A stretch of DNA of 64,000 nt from Microbacterium oxydans (GCF_000956525.1 NZ_JYIW01000020.1:1-64000), one strand, 5' to 3'; positions 51,344 to 60,760 are shown, counted from the stretch's first letter. Notes: a model not told the origin generated them from the letters alone. A program made the numbers and translations.

Positions 51344-53035
51344 TCAGCCGAGCAGCCCGGCCGGCGCGATCCACGCGGTCGCCTCGCCCGGCAGCAGCGC
51401 GCCGTCGAGGTCTGCGCTCGAGAGCACGACGTCGGCGGCATCCGCCCCGAGGTCGAACGGCTCGGTGCCGAAGTTCGCGACGACCTGCCAGCCGTTCGGA
51501 CGCGCGAAGCGCAGCACATCGGCGCGACCGGTCTCGATCCACTCGAGGGTCTCGCCGGTCTGCAGCGGATGCCGCAGGCGCAGTGCCTCCCGGTACAGCG
51601 CGAGCGTCGACGACGGGTCAGCGGCTTCGGCATCCACCGCGTAGTCGGCGAACCAGGCCGGCTGGGGCAGATGCGCCTCGGCCGGACCGAAGCCGAACGA
51701 CACCCCGTCGGCCGTCCAGGGCAGCGGCACGCGGCATCCGTCCCTGCCGAGTCCATCGAAGGCAGCCCCACGGAAGAATCCTGGATCCTGGCGCTGCTCC
51801 GGGGTGATCTCGGCGACCTCCTGCAGCCCGAGCTCCTCGCCCTGATACAGGTAGGCGCTGCCCGGCAGGCCGAACATGAACAGCGACGCGGCGCGCGCAC
51901 GGCGCAGCCCCTGCTCGCGGTCGAGCATGTCGGCCGGTCCGCCTGCGGCGACCCACTCGGTACCCTGCTTCACCGCACGACCCTCGAGCGGAGCGAGCCC
52001 GTACCGGGTCGCGTGCCGGGTGACGTCGTGGTTCGACAGCACCCACGTGGTCGACGAGCCCGACCGCTGCGCCTGCTGCAGGTTGTCGTCGATGATGCCG
52101 CGGAACTGCTCGGCGTCGAAGTCGGCGACCAGCAGGTCGAAGTTGAACGCCTGGCCGAGGCCAGCAGCCGAGGCGTAGCGGGCACGGCGCTCGGGCGTCG
52201 CGACCCAGGCCTCGGCCACAGCCGTGCGCGGCGGGTCGTAGGAGTCGAACACCTCGCGCCACGTGGCGTAGATCTCGTGCACGTCGTCGCGGTCGGTGGT
52301 CGGATGCGTGCCGGAGGTGCGGTCCATCGCATCGAGTTCGGCCTGCGAGGGCAGCGGTTCGGAGAGGTCCTTCGTGAGCAGGTGCGCCACGTCGACGCGG
52401 AATCCGTCGACTCCACGGTCCGACCAGAAGCGCAGCGTCTGCAGGAAGTCGTCACGGACCTCCTGGTGATCCCAGTTGAAGTCCGGCTGCTCGACCGCGA
52501 AGGTGTGCAGGTACCACTGGCCGTCCTCGACGCGCTCCCACGCGCTGCCGCCGAACACCGAGATCCAGTCCGTCGGCGGCTCGGCGCCATCCGGCCCTGA
52601 CCCGTCGCGGAAGATGTACCGCTCGCGGGCCGCAGAGCCACGGCCGGCGGCGAGCGCCTCCTGGAACCACTCGTGCTGATCCGAGCTGTGGTTGGGCACG
52701 ATGTCGACGATCACGTGGATGCCGCGCGCATGCAACGCCGCCACCATCGCGTCGAAGTCGGCGAGCGTGCCGAGCCGCGGATCGACGTCGCGGTAGTCCG
52801 CCACGTCGTAGCCGCCATCGGCCAGCTCCGAGGGATAGAACGGACTCAACCAGACCGCATCGATCCCCAGATCCGCGAGGTAGTCGACACGGGAGAGGAT
52901 GCCGGGGACATCCCCGAGTCCGTCGCCGTTCGCATCGGCGAAGCTGCGGGGATAGATCTGGTAGACGGCCGCCTGACGCCACCAGGCTGCGGCGTCGGCG
53001 GAGGTGCGGGTCTCGGTGAGAGTCGCATCGGTCAT
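51344..53035 (-). CDS. Alpha-glucosidase, glycoside hydrolase family 13
   Basis: A 563-residue oligo-1,6-glucosidase/alpha-glucosidase-type enzyme. The nucleophile is Asp215 in GFRVDVAH, the acid/base is Glu275 in VAEAWVATP, and the third acid is in LSNHDVTRHATRYG (Asp337). It acts on imported alpha-glucosides in the cytoplasm. ATG at 53035 is chosen; the reading frame is open further upstream only through repeat sequence. Last gene of the ABC-alpha-glucoside operon beginning at 56342. Confidence 0.94.
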   Translation of the reverse strand: MTDATLTETRTSADAAAWWRQAAVYQIYPRSFADANGDGLGDVPGILSRVDYLADLGIDAVWLSPFYPSELADGGYDVADYRDVDPRLGTLADFDAMVAALHARGIHVIVDIVPNHSSDQHEWFQEALAAGRGSAARERYIFRDGSGPDGAEPPTDWISVFGGSAWERVEDGQWYLHTFAVEQPDFNWDHQEVRDDFLQTLRFWSDRGVDGFRVDVAHLLTKDLSEPLPSQAELDAMDRTSGTHPTTDRDDVHEIYATWREVFDSYDPPRTAVAEAWVATPERRARYASAAGLGQAFNFDLLVADFDAEQFRGIIDDNLQQAQRSGSSTTWVLSNHDVTRHATRYGLAPLEGRAVKQGTEWVAAGGPADMLDREQGLRRARAASLFMFGLPGSAYLYQGEELGLQEVAEITPEQRQDPGFFRGAAFDGLGRDGCRVPLPWTADGVSFGFGPAEAHLPQPAWFADYAVDAEAADPSSTLALYREALRLRHPLQTGETLEWIETGRADVLRFARPNGWQVVANFGTEPFDLGADAADVVLSSADLDGALLPGEATAWIAPAGLLG

Positions 53036-53079
53036 GAGAGAGAACTGCTCCTTCGGTTGTTGCGGTCTGTCGCGTCCCG

Positions 53080-53168
53080 GCCCTTCGACAGGCTCAGGAA
53101 CCCATTCAGTCGGCCCTTCGACAGGCTCAGGGACCCACTTACTCCTGGGTTGCTGAGCCTGTCGAAGC
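53080..53168. repeat. Dispersed-repeat copies between GH13 and the permease
   Basis: Two CCCTTCGACAGGCTCAGG-type copies (about 53080-53103 and 53115-53140) and one reversed GGTTGCTGAGCCTGTCGAAG copy (53146-53168). They lie between the permease stop and the GH13 start in the same operon, so they may act as a partial terminator or mRNA-stabilising hairpin. Confidence 0.88.
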
Positions 53169-53173
53169 ATCCG

Positions 53174-54049
53174 TCAGCCCTTCACGGCACCCTGCGTGAC
53201 GCCCTCCATGACGAAGCGCTGCGTGAACAGGTACGCCAGGATCGCCGGGGCCATCGCCATCAGGTACGAGGCGAAGGACACGTTGTAGTTGTTGCTGAAC
53301 TGGGTCTGGAAGAGGTTCTGCCGCACCGGCAGCGTCTGCATCGCCGGATCGGAGATGATCAGCGATGGCATCATGAAGTCGTTCCAGGCGTAGAGGAAGG
53401 CGAAGATGCCGACCGTGGCGCTCATCGGGGCGAGCAGCGGGAAGATCAGCTGCCAGAACGTCTGCCAGGTCGTGGCACCGTCGATGCGGGCACTCTCCTC
53501 GAGCTCGATCGGGATCGAGCGGAGGAACGCCGTGAACAGCAGCACGCTGAAGCTCAGCTGGAACATCGTCGCGAGGATGATCACGCCGAAGGGGTTGTCG
53601 AGCCCGACGCGTCCGGTGAGCTGGATCTGCGGCAGTGCGACGACCGGGAACGGGATGAACATCGCCGCCAGCAGGTAGAAGAACGAGTAGCGGAACAGTT
53701 TGCGGTCCCAGTTGCGCACGATCGCGTACGAGGCGAAGGCCGCGAGGATGATCGTGGCGACCACGGTGCCTGCCGTCACGAGCAGCGAGATGCCGGCGCC
53801 GACCGGGAACTTGGTGAGGTTCCACGCTTCGACGAAGCCGTCGATGCTGAACGGGGCCGGCAGCGAGAACGCGTTGCCGTCGACCGCCTGGCTCGTCGTC
53901 TTGAACGCCATCGAGATCGTGACGTACAGCGGCAGCAGCACGGTGACGGCGCACAGGATGAGGATGATCGTGCCCGACCAGTTGACGCGCTCCATGCGCA
54001 TCCGCGGCTTCTTGCCTGCCGTCTGGGTGGTGATGGTCTGGGTCGACAT
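53174..54049 (-). CDS. Carbohydrate ABC transporter permease (MalG type)
   Basis: A 291-residue CUT1 permease with six predicted membrane segments. The EAA loop is PIELEESARIDGATTWQTFW (near 190). The ATG shares one base with the stop of the next permease (TGATG). It works with the gene at 54049 and the binding protein at 55017. The usual ATPase is not in the operon. Confidence 0.93.
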   Translation of the reverse strand: MSTQTITTQTAGKKPRMRMERVNWSGTIILILCAVTVLLPLYVTISMAFKTTSQAVDGNAFSLPAPFSIDGFVEAWNLTKFPVGAGISLLVTAGTVVATIILAAFASYAIVRNWDRKLFRYSFFYLLAAMFIPFPVVALPQIQLTGRVGLDNPFGVIILATMFQLSFSVLLFTAFLRSIPIELEESARIDGATTWQTFWQLIFPLLAPMSATVGIFAFLYAWNDFMMPSLIISDPAMQTLPVRQNLFQTQFSNNYNVSFASYLMAMAPAILAYLFTQRFVMEGVTQGAVKG

Positions 54050-55020
54050 CAGAGTGCGTTCCTTCCGCGGGTCAGCGAGAGCTGCAGCAGGGAGATGAGC
54101 ACCGCGACGATGAAGAAGATCGTCGCGTTGGCCATCTGGTAGGCGTAGTCGCCGCCGTTGAAGCCGGCGATGATCGTCATCGCGACGCTGCGGGTGGAGG
54201 TGCCTGGGCCGCCGTTGGTGAGTCCGACGATGATGTCGTACGCGTTCAGGAAGCCCTTGAAGCCGAGGATGATGTTGATCACGACGTAGCCGGCGACCAG
54301 CGGGATCGTGATGCGGGTGAGCTGCTGCGCCTTGCTCGCGCCGTCGATGCTCGCCGCCTCGTAGACCTCGCCGGGCACCGAGAGGAGCCCTGCGATGTAG
54401 ATGAGGAGCGTGCCGGGGACCGCCTGCCACGCGGTCACGATCACGATCGCGACCCAGGCGAGGTCGGGGTTCGCGAGCAGGCTGGTCTCGAGCCAGGGGA
54501 TGCCGGAGCCTGCCGCCGCGTTCGGCAGCGAGTTCGAGAACAGGAAGTTGAAGACGTAGGCGATGATGATGCCCGAGATCACCATCGGGATCACGAAGAT
54601 CGTGCGCAGCCCGGTCTTGAAGCGGATGCGGGAGGTGAGCCCGACCGCGAGCATGAACGCGATCACGTTCACCACGATGACCGTGGCGATCGAGAATCCG
54701 AAGGTGAACAGGTAGCTCTGCAGGATCGACGGATCACTGAACATCGCGACGTAATTCGTCAGCCCGTTGAAGTTCCACTCGCCGATGCCGATCGAGTCGG
54801 TGAAGCTGAAGAAGATCCCCATCACGCCAGGGACCGTGATCGCCAGCGTGAACAGGATCAGGGTCGGGACGAGGAAGAAGTAGTAGATCGGCTCGACCCG
54901 GCGGGTGTGCCGTCGGATCTTCCGTGCGCCGCCCGTGACGATCGCCGTGGTGTCGGTCGTCGGGGTGTTGGGCTTGGTGAGGTTCGATGCCGCCGGATTG
55001 GGCAGTGCGGTGTCGGTCAC
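54049..55020 (-). CDS. Carbohydrate ABC transporter permease (MalF type)
   Basis: A 323-residue CUT1 permease. The N-terminal 45 residues are polar, rich in Pro and Thr; six membrane segments follow. The EAA loop is PGEVYEAASIDGASKAQQL (near 225). GTG at 55020 overlaps the binding-protein stop by four bases. Confidence 0.93.
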   Translation of the reverse strand: MTDTALPNPAASNLTKPNTPTTDTTAIVTGGARKIRRHTRRVEPIYYFFLVPTLILFTLAITVPGVMGIFFSFTDSIGIGEWNFNGLTNYVAMFSDPSILQSYLFTFGFSIATVIVVNVIAFMLAVGLTSRIRFKTGLRTIFVIPMVISGIIIAYVFNFLFSNSLPNAAAGSGIPWLETSLLANPDLAWVAIVIVTAWQAVPGTLLIYIAGLLSVPGEVYEAASIDGASKAQQLTRITIPLVAGYVVINIILGFKGFLNAYDIIVGLTNGGPGTSTRSVAMTIIAGFNGGDYAYQMANATIFFIVAVLISLLQLSLTRGRNAL

Positions 55021-56342
55021 GGCGCTGACTCCTCTGTCTCGCCTGCTGCTGAATCCTGCGTGGTGGGGATCGGCGCGCGGAACGCGATGCGCGCCCAGTC
55101 CGCGTCCATCGTGCGCAGCGTGTTGGTCGTCGATGCGCCGAGCACCATGGCCTGCGCGTAGTTGAACATCGGCAGCGTCTTGGGGACCAGCACCGACGGG
55201 CCCTGATAGATCTGCCCGTTGTCGTAGTACTCGATCATTCCCTCGACGCGCGGGTCGTCCGGCGCGGGCGCTCCCTTCGTCGGGGTGAACCCGAGCTGCG
55301 AGGCGTTGTACTGCTGGATGTGGTCGGGCTGGTAGAGGTACTCGAGGAAGTCGCGCGCGGCCTCCTGGTGACGGGAGCCCTCGGGGATCATCGCAGCGAG
55401 GTCCATGTTGACCCGGACGCCGAGGTCGGCCGGGTCGTCGGTCATCGGCAGCGGGAAGGTGCCGAGAGCCAGGTCGGGAGCGGTCTTCGCGATCTCGCTG
55501 AACGCCCACGGGCCCTGCAGGTACATCGCGGCCTCGCCCTTGCTGAACGCGAGGTTGCCGTCGCCGTAGCCGCGGCTGGCGGCATCCTTGTTCGTGTAGT
55601 TCTCGGCGAGCTGCATCATGCGATCCATCGGCTCGGTGAAGTCCTTCTCGAACGAGACGTCGGAGTTCGGGCCGACCTCGGTGCCCTCGGTGGCGAGTGC
55701 GTCGAAGAAGTCGATCACGTCGACCGAACCGCCGGCCGTGTAGTCGTACCAGCCCTGGGCGACCGTCCAGTCGTCCTTGAACGTGCCGTAGAAGGGGTCG
55801 ATCCCTGCGGCCTTGAGCTGATCGCAGACCGCGATCAGCTCGTCCCAGGTCCTCGGGACCTCGAGCCCCTGGGCCTCGAAGATGTCCTTGTTGTAGATGA
55901 CCGATGCGGCCATCACCGAGTAGGGCAGTGCGCTGGTGCGGCCCTCGCATGAGCCGTACTGCTCCATGAGGGGCTGCAGATCGTCGCGGATGCCGGCTGC
56001 GGCATCCGTCTCCGACAGGTCGGTGAGCGCGCAGCGCTGCACGAAGCGCGCGATCTCGTAGTTGTAGTTGGCGAGCATGATGTCGGGCGGATTGCCCCGC
56101 ACGAAGCTCGCCGAGACCACGTCGACACCCGAGGTGTCGATCTCGACCTTCACCTTGTCCTGCGAGGAGTTGTAGTCCGCGACGAGCGCGGTCATGAACT
56201 CGATGGCCTCGCGCTTGCTGAACGTGAAGCGGATGGTCTCCGTCGCGGAGCCTGCGGCGCAGCTGGTCAGAGCGGCGCCGACGAGCGTCAGGCCGAGGGC
56301 CCCGGCGACCAGTCGCACCGCGCGTGTTCGTCTGTCAGACAT
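55017..56342 (-). CDS. Sugar ABC transporter substrate-binding lipoprotein (SBP family 1)
   Basis: A 441-residue lipoprotein with the lipobox LTSC and the family 1 layout (IRFTFSKREAIEFMTALVADYN opening, YNKDIFEAQGLEVPRTWDEL in the middle). It delivers a sugar, probably an alpha-glucoside, to the two permeases. It starts the operon that ends with GH13 and is divergent from the ROK regulator, with the dyad operator between. Confidence 0.92.
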   Translation of the reverse strand: MSDRRTRAVRLVAGALGLTLVGAALTSCAAGSATETIRFTFSKREAIEFMTALVADYNSSQDKVKVEIDTSGVDVVSASFVRGNPPDIMLANYNYEIARFVQRCALTDLSETDAAAGIRDDLQPLMEQYGSCEGRTSALPYSVMAASVIYNKDIFEAQGLEVPRTWDELIAVCDQLKAAGIDPFYGTFKDDWTVAQGWYDYTAGGSVDVIDFFDALATEGTEVGPNSDVSFEKDFTEPMDRMMQLAENYTNKDAASRGYGDGNLAFSKGEAAMYLQGPWAFSEIAKTAPDLALGTFPLPMTDDPADLGVRVNMDLAAMIPEGSRHQEAARDFLEYLYQPDHIQQYNASQLGFTPTKGAPAPDDPRVEGMIEYYDNGQIYQGPSVLVPKTLPMFNYAQAMVLGASTTNTLRTMDADWARIAFRAPIPTTQDSAAGETEESAP

Positions 56343-56359
56343 CGTCGTCCTTTCGATGG

Positions 56360-56395
56360 GTAGATCGTCGTACTAAATCTAGTAAGCGAATCTAC
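56360..56395. promoter_or_regulatory. Nested dyad operator between the sugar operon and the ROK gene
   Basis: GTAGAT at 56360-56365 and ATCTAC at 56390-56395 are centred on the same point as the inner TACTA-AATC-TAGTA (56371-56384). The shared centre suggests binding of a dimer or tetramer. It lies 17 bases before the binding-protein start and 48 bases before the ROK start. Confidence 0.7.
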
Positions 56396-56443
56396 TCGTT
56401 CCTGGAGTACTGTCTCACTGGAGACGACGAAAGGTCAAGCACT

Positions 56444-57661
56444 GTGGCAGAACTTTCCGATCTCGGGACCGGACGCGCCAGTGTGGGTGCCGTACTCGAC
56501 TTCGCCTGGACCGCCGGTGAGTTCACCGCCACCGAGGTGATGGCGAGCACCTCGCTCACCCGCTCGACCGCGATCGATGCGATCGACACGCTCGTCGACG
56601 TATCGATGCTGCGCGAGCTGCCGAACGCCAGAGCCGCCGGCAGCTACCGGGCCGGCCGGCCCGCCCGCCGCTTCGCCCTGTCGACCGACCTCGGCGTCGT
56701 CGTCGGCATCGATGCGGGAGCGAGCCACCTCGCCGTCACCGTCGCAGACCTGCTCGATCGCACGATCGTGAGCCACCGCGTCGCAGTCGACCCGGACCAG
56801 CCGGCCCCGGAGCGACGGGCGGCGATCCTCGAGCGGCTCCGCCTGGCGCTCGCCGAAGCGGACGTCGAGCCGCAGCAGGTCCTGGCGCTCTGCGTCGGCG
56901 TCGCAGCACCGGTGAGCCGCGACGGCATCTCACCCCCGCATCCCGGCGGCTTCTGGGAACGCACGAACCCGGGTCTGGCTGCAGCACTGCGCGACGCGGC
57001 TCCGGTCGTCGAGATCAAGAATGACGCGCAGCTCGCTGCGATCGCCGAGGGCGCGGTCGGGGCCGCGATCGGATGCCGCGACTACGTCGCCCTGCTGGCC
57101 AGCGAACGCTTCGGCGGCGGCGTGGTCGTCGACGGGCATGTGCTGCACGGCGCGCACGGCGGGGTCGGCGAAGGCGTCGTCTTCGATCACATCATCGGGG
57201 TCGGATCGGCCTTCGGCCTGCGGTACTCCGTACAGGACCAGGCACGGGCCGCGGTCGAGAGCGGAGAGATCGCTGCCGACAGCGCAGTCGGGCAGATCGT
57301 CGCGAGCGAGCGCGTCGACCCCCGACTGCTGCTCACGCTCGCGGCGTCGGGAGACCCGGATGCCGTGCTCGTCACGTCGCGCGTCGGCGCCACGGTCGCC
57401 CGGGTGGTCGGCGTGCTCGGCAGCATGTACGACCCGGCACGCGTGATCGTGTGCGGCGGCGTCGCGGAGAGCATCGAGCCGGTGCTCGCTGCGGCACGGC
57501 GCATCCTGCCCGAGGAGCTGCACCTGCCGGCGCCCGAGCTGCTCGCCTCGACGCTCGGCGCGGACGTCGTGTCGATCGGCGCGGTCGCCACCGCACGAAA
57601 GGCCGCACGCGAGCGGGCAGTGCCGCAACTCGCGCAGCAGCGACTTCGCGTGTCGGCATAG
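56444..57661 (+). CDS. ROK-family transcriptional repressor
   Basis: A 405-residue regulator. The N-terminal winged helix is FTATEVMASTSLTRSTAIDAIDTL, and the ROK kinase-like fold shows VVVGIDAGASHLAVTVADL and ALCVGVAAPVSRDG. The usual GHxx...CxCGxxGC zinc motif of ROK proteins is absent; HGGVGEGVVFDHI stands where it should begin. It likely represses the alpha-glucoside operon through the dyad at 56360. GTG start with AAAGG ten bases upstream. Confidence 0.85.
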   Translation: MAELSDLGTGRASVGAVLDFAWTAGEFTATEVMASTSLTRSTAIDAIDTLVDVSMLRELPNARAAGSYRAGRPARRFALSTDLGVVVGIDAGASHLAVTVADLLDRTIVSHRVAVDPDQPAPERRAAILERLRLALAEADVEPQQVLALCVGVAAPVSRDGISPPHPGGFWERTNPGLAAALRDAAPVVEIKNDAQLAAIAEGAVGAAIGCRDYVALLASERFGGGVVVDGHVLHGAHGGVGEGVVFDHIIGVGSAFGLRYSVQDQARAAVESGEIAADSAVGQIVASERVDPRLLLTLAASGDPDAVLVTSRVGATVARVVGVLGSMYDPARVIVCGGVAESIEPVLAAARRILPEELHLPAPELLASTLGADVVSIGAVATARKAARERAVPQLAQQRLRVSA

Positions 57662-57679
57662 CCCGGCCACCCCGTGGGG

Positions 57680-57797
57680 TCGCTGAGCGGCATCCGTCCC
57701 CATGGGTCGCTGAGCTCGTCGAAGCGCCACCCCCCGTTGGGTCCCTGAGCCCGTCGAAGCGCCACCCCCGTTGGGGCCCTGAGCCCGTCGAAGCGCG
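57680..57797. repeat. Dispersed-repeat copies after the ROK gene
   Basis: Degenerate GGGTCGCTGAGC and GGGTCCCTGAGCCCGTCGAAGCG copies at about 57678-57688, 57704-57729, 57739-57761 and 57773-57796. They fill the gap between the convergent ROK gene and the M19 pseudogene. Confidence 0.85.
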
Positions 57798-57798
57798 G

Positions 57799-58874
57799 TC
57801 AGGACGCAGGATCTCCGTCGCCGCGAGCGCCGCGCTCGTCCCGGGCCTGCCCCTCGAAGCGCTCGTCCGTCGCACGCAGCACCCGCAGGATGTTGCCCGA
57901 CCAGACCTTGTCGAGGTCGGTGTCCGACCAGCCGTCGTTCTGCAGCGCCTCGCGGAGGCGCGCGAACCCCGCCACGTCATCCAGCCCGGCGGGGAAGTCG
58001 TCGAAGCCGTCGAAGTCGCTGCCGACGCCCACATGATCGATGCCGGCGACGTCACGCGCGTGGTCGAAGTGCCGCACCACGTCGGCGATCTCGACGGGCG
58101 GAGCCGCGCCTTCTCGACCGGCAGCCCACCACGCCGCATAGCCCTGCGAGACGAACGGCGGGACGAAGGAGACCATCAGCACTCCCCCGTTCCCCTTCAG
58201 TTCGCGCAGCACGGCGTCGGGCACGTTGCGCGGATGATCCGTCACGGCGCGGCACGAGGAGTGGCTGAAGATGACCGGGGAGTCGGTGATACGCAGCGCG
58301 TGGTGCATGGTGGATTCCGCGACGTGCGACAGGTCGACCAGCATGCCGAGCGCGTTCATCTCACGCACCACCGCTTCGCCGAACTCGCTCAGGCCGCCGT
58401 GCTGGGGCGTATCGGTCGCCGAGTCCGCCCAGGGCGTGTTGTTGTTGTGGGTGAGCGTCATGTAGCGCACGCCCAGCCGCGCGAACATCCGCAGCGTCGC
58501 CAGCGAGCCGGCGATGCTGTGCCCACGGCCCCCAGCAGGCTGCCGATCCTGCCCTCGCGCCCTGCCCTGACGACGTCGGCGGCCGTTCGGGCGAGGGCGA
58601 GTCGATCCGGATACCGTTGCACCAGCCGGTACACGCAGTCGATCTGCTCGAGTGTGTACTGCACGGCATCGACGTCGGGCAGGTCCTCGGCGTGGACGGA
58701 CCAGAACTGGCCGAGCACGCCGCCCTCGCGCATGCGCGGCAGATCGGTCTGGAAGCGTGACGGGTGCGTGGAGTCGTCGAGACCCTCGACCGAATACGCG
58801 GCCAGGTTGCGCGCCGCCCACGGCAGGTCGTTGTGTCCGTCGATGAGGCCGTGCGGCGCGTCGGTTCCCGTCAT
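57799..58874 (-). pseudogene. Membrane dipeptidase (M19), frameshifted
   Basis: The two halves of one M19 dipeptidase lie in different frames. The 5' half (start 58874) has LIDGHNDLPW with the HxD zinc ligands and ends GRIGSLLGAVG. The 3' half resumes at HSIAGSLATLRMF and runs through THNNNTPWADSATD and IDHVGVGSDFDGFD to the stop at 57799. Intact members read ..GxEGGHSI.. here, so one or four bases are missing near 58519-58530. It overlaps the AlkC stop by four bases. It could be a sequencing error in a G-rich run or a recent mutation. Confidence 0.88.
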
Positions 58875-60016
58875 GGCTCGAGGCTAGAGGACGCGGCGGG
58901 TTCCGGGCGAGCGTCGCGCGCCACCAGGGTGAACTCCGCTTCCGGTGAACGTCGACCATTGGCCTGCACGGCCACGAAGTGGCTGCCCGGATAGTAGGCG
59001 CGTGTGGTGATCCGGCGGAAGGAGTGCGATTTCTCGACGGTGATGCTCTCGCCGGGAGCCAGCGTGCGCGACGTCAGCTTGAACGTCTTCGGGCTCACGG
59101 TTCCTCTGGAGCGCTGGAATCCGATGACGTAGTCGATCGCGACGACGGCATCCGCATCACCCTCGTTCGTGACGAGCGCCGTGAAGGTCACGGCGCCCTC
59201 GTGGATCGGCACCTCGGTCGAGTCCAGGTGCGGCCGATCCACCTCGATGCGGTCTCCCGAGTAGCCGACCGCCCGCAGCGCGTCCGGGTCGGCATTCTTG
59301 ATCAGGGTGCGCAGGCCATGGCGGATCACCGCCGGCGTGCGGGGGTCGGCACGCGCTGCCCAGTTCCCGGCCGTCCGGACGACCAGGGCGGGGTCGATCC
59401 TGCTGAGATCGTTCAGGTGGTTCGACACGGATCGCCGCACGTATGCGGATTCGTCGCGGTACAGCGCATCCAGGATGCCGAGGGTCGCCCCCGGGTGCTC
59501 GATGAGCCACGGCACGCGCTTCGCCCACGGCAGATACGAACGCGTGCCTTCGCTCGCGAGGCGGCGCACATGTTCGTTCTCGTGGCCGGTCCACTCGTAC
59601 GCGGTCTCCAACACGCGCTCGGGCCGGGCGATGAGCATCGCTCGGATCGCGAACTCGCTGCTGAGCCCGATCGTGAGCCGGGCGAGCAGCGCAAGGCCCG
59701 CATCGAACGCCGCCGTCGATCCGTCGTCGAGGGCTCGCGCGGTCACGAACTCGGTCACCGGCCAGATCATCCAGCCGCCGAACTCCGGCACCGAGAGCGC
59801 GGCGTCGACGAGATGTTCCGTCTGAGCGAATCCTGCCGGGGCATCGACGAGCAGCGCTTCGCGAACCAGGTCGACCCGCGTGCGCAACCGCTCGCCGTCG
59901 ACAGCATCGCGTACCGCTGCGAGGGCCGAGAGTCCGAGCGCCGGGTCGGCATGGGTCAGCGCCGATCGGAGTGTGTCGATGACCGTCGCGTCGATCAGCT
60001 CATCCATCGCTCCCAT
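58871..60016 (-). CDS. DNA alkylation repair protein, AlkC type
   Basis: A 381-residue protein with HEAT-like helical repeats (VRRLASEGTRSYLPWAKRVP, then DESAYVRRSVSNHLNDLSR) that bind DNA, and a C-terminal Ig-like domain (residues about 280-370) as in AlkC glycosylases. These remove 3-methyladenine and 3-methylcytosine. ATG at 60016 follows GGGGGGAGG. It faces away from the MarR gene and its promoter includes the TAGTGTC..GACACTA operator. The stop overlaps the M19 start by four bases. Confidence 0.86.
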   Translation of the reverse strand: MGAMDELIDATVIDTLRSALTHADPALGLSALAAVRDAVDGERLRTRVDLVREALLVDAPAGFAQTEHLVDAALSVPEFGGWMIWPVTEFVTARALDDGSTAAFDAGLALLARLTIGLSSEFAIRAMLIARPERVLETAYEWTGHENEHVRRLASEGTRSYLPWAKRVPWLIEHPGATLGILDALYRDESAYVRRSVSNHLNDLSRIDPALVVRTAGNWAARADPRTPAVIRHGLRTLIKNADPDALRAVGYSGDRIEVDRPHLDSTEVPIHEGAVTFTALVTNEGDADAVVAIDYVIGFQRSRGTVSPKTFKLTSRTLAPGESITVEKSHSFRRITTRAYYPGSHFVAVQANGRRSPEAEFTLVARDARPEPAASSSLEP

Positions 60017-60066
60017 CGCGACCTCCCCCCTCGTCGTTCGAATCAGCACCCTTGTGAAGGCCACTC

Positions 60067-60090
60067 AATAGTGTCTCATGCGACACTATT
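60067..60090. promoter_or_regulatory. MarR-type operator between alkC and the MarR gene
   Basis: AATAGTGTC at 60067-60075 and GACACTATT at 60082-60090 are perfect inverted nine-base arms with a six-base spacer. The core TAGTGTC-N6-GACACTA has the same layout as the sites at 60664, 60691 and 62063. Confidence 0.82.
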
Positions 60091-60116
60091 TCCGCGGCGG
60101 TCGGTAGAATCCGGGC

Positions 60117-60647
60117 ATGACCACCGACGCAGACGGCACCACGGCGAGACCTCGTCGTGCGAGCGATTTCCCCTACCGCTCCGAACTGCTGGCCAATCTC
60201 AGCGCCCTGATCCTGCTCTGGGATTCGCCCTCGTTCCAGGGGGAGATCCTGGCGAAGACCGGCGAGAGCATCGATCAGCAGTCGCACGCCACACTGCGGC
60301 ACCTGCTCGCCTGGGGGCCGATGCGACCGACCGCGCTGTCCGAGGTGCTCGCGACCGGCGCGTCGCACGTGAGCAAGATCGTCCGCCGGCTCGAGGATCA
60401 CGGATGGGTGCAACGCACGACCGACCCGTCCGATCGCCGGGCCACGCTCATCAGCCTCACCGAATCCGGCGAGGCTGCGGCCCGCGGGGTCTACGAGCTC
60501 GGTGACCGCATGATCGCCGAGGTGCTCGACGGCTGGTCCGACAGCGACGTCCGCGCGTACACGGATCTGACCTCGCGTTTCGTGAAGGATGCGATCTCCT
60601 CCGCCGAGCAGATGCTCGAGCGGGGGCTTCTCCCCTCGCGGGAATAG
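60117..60647 (+). CDS. MarR-family transcriptional regulator
   Basis: A 176-residue winged-helix regulator. The recognition region is LRHLLAWGPMRPTALSEVLATGASHVSKIVRRLEDHG and the wing is VQRTTDPSDRRATLISLTESG. Both match MarR. It is divergent from alkC and upstream of the SDR gene. The four similar operators in this stretch suggest it controls itself, the SDR gene and the SnoaL-like gene. The ligand is unknown. Confidence 0.9.
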   Translation: MTTDADGTTARPRRASDFPYRSELLANLSALILLWDSPSFQGEILAKTGESIDQQSHATLRHLLAWGPMRPTALSEVLATGASHVSKIVRRLEDHGWVQRTTDPSDRRATLISLTESGEAAARGVYELGDRMIAEVLDGWSDSDVRAYTDLTSRFVKDAISSAEQMLERGLLPSRE

Positions 60648-60663
60648 GTCTCGATTCTCGCGT

Positions 60664-60683
60664 TACTGTCCTAATTGACAGCA
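60664..60683 (+). promoter_or_regulatory. Operator and -35 region before the SDR gene
   Basis: TACTGTC-CTAATT-GACAGCA follows the TASTGTC-N6-GACASTA pattern with one change. It contains TTGACA (60675-60680), a perfect -35 hexamer, so a bound regulator would block the promoter. Confidence 0.72.
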
Positions 60684-60690
60684 TTCCTGG

Positions 60691-60710
60691 TACTGTCCTT
60701 TAGGACAGTA
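60691..60710 (+). promoter_or_regulatory. Palindromic operator over the -10 region of the SDR gene
   Basis: TACTGTCCTTTAGGACAGTA has perfect nine-base arms around TT. It lies 27 bases from the previous site, and with TTGACA upstream it would cover the -10 region. Confidence 0.82.
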
Positions 60711-60760
60711 CTTCGCGCGGTTGTGTCGCGCGAAGACACATCGAGTGACAGGAGACGCAC

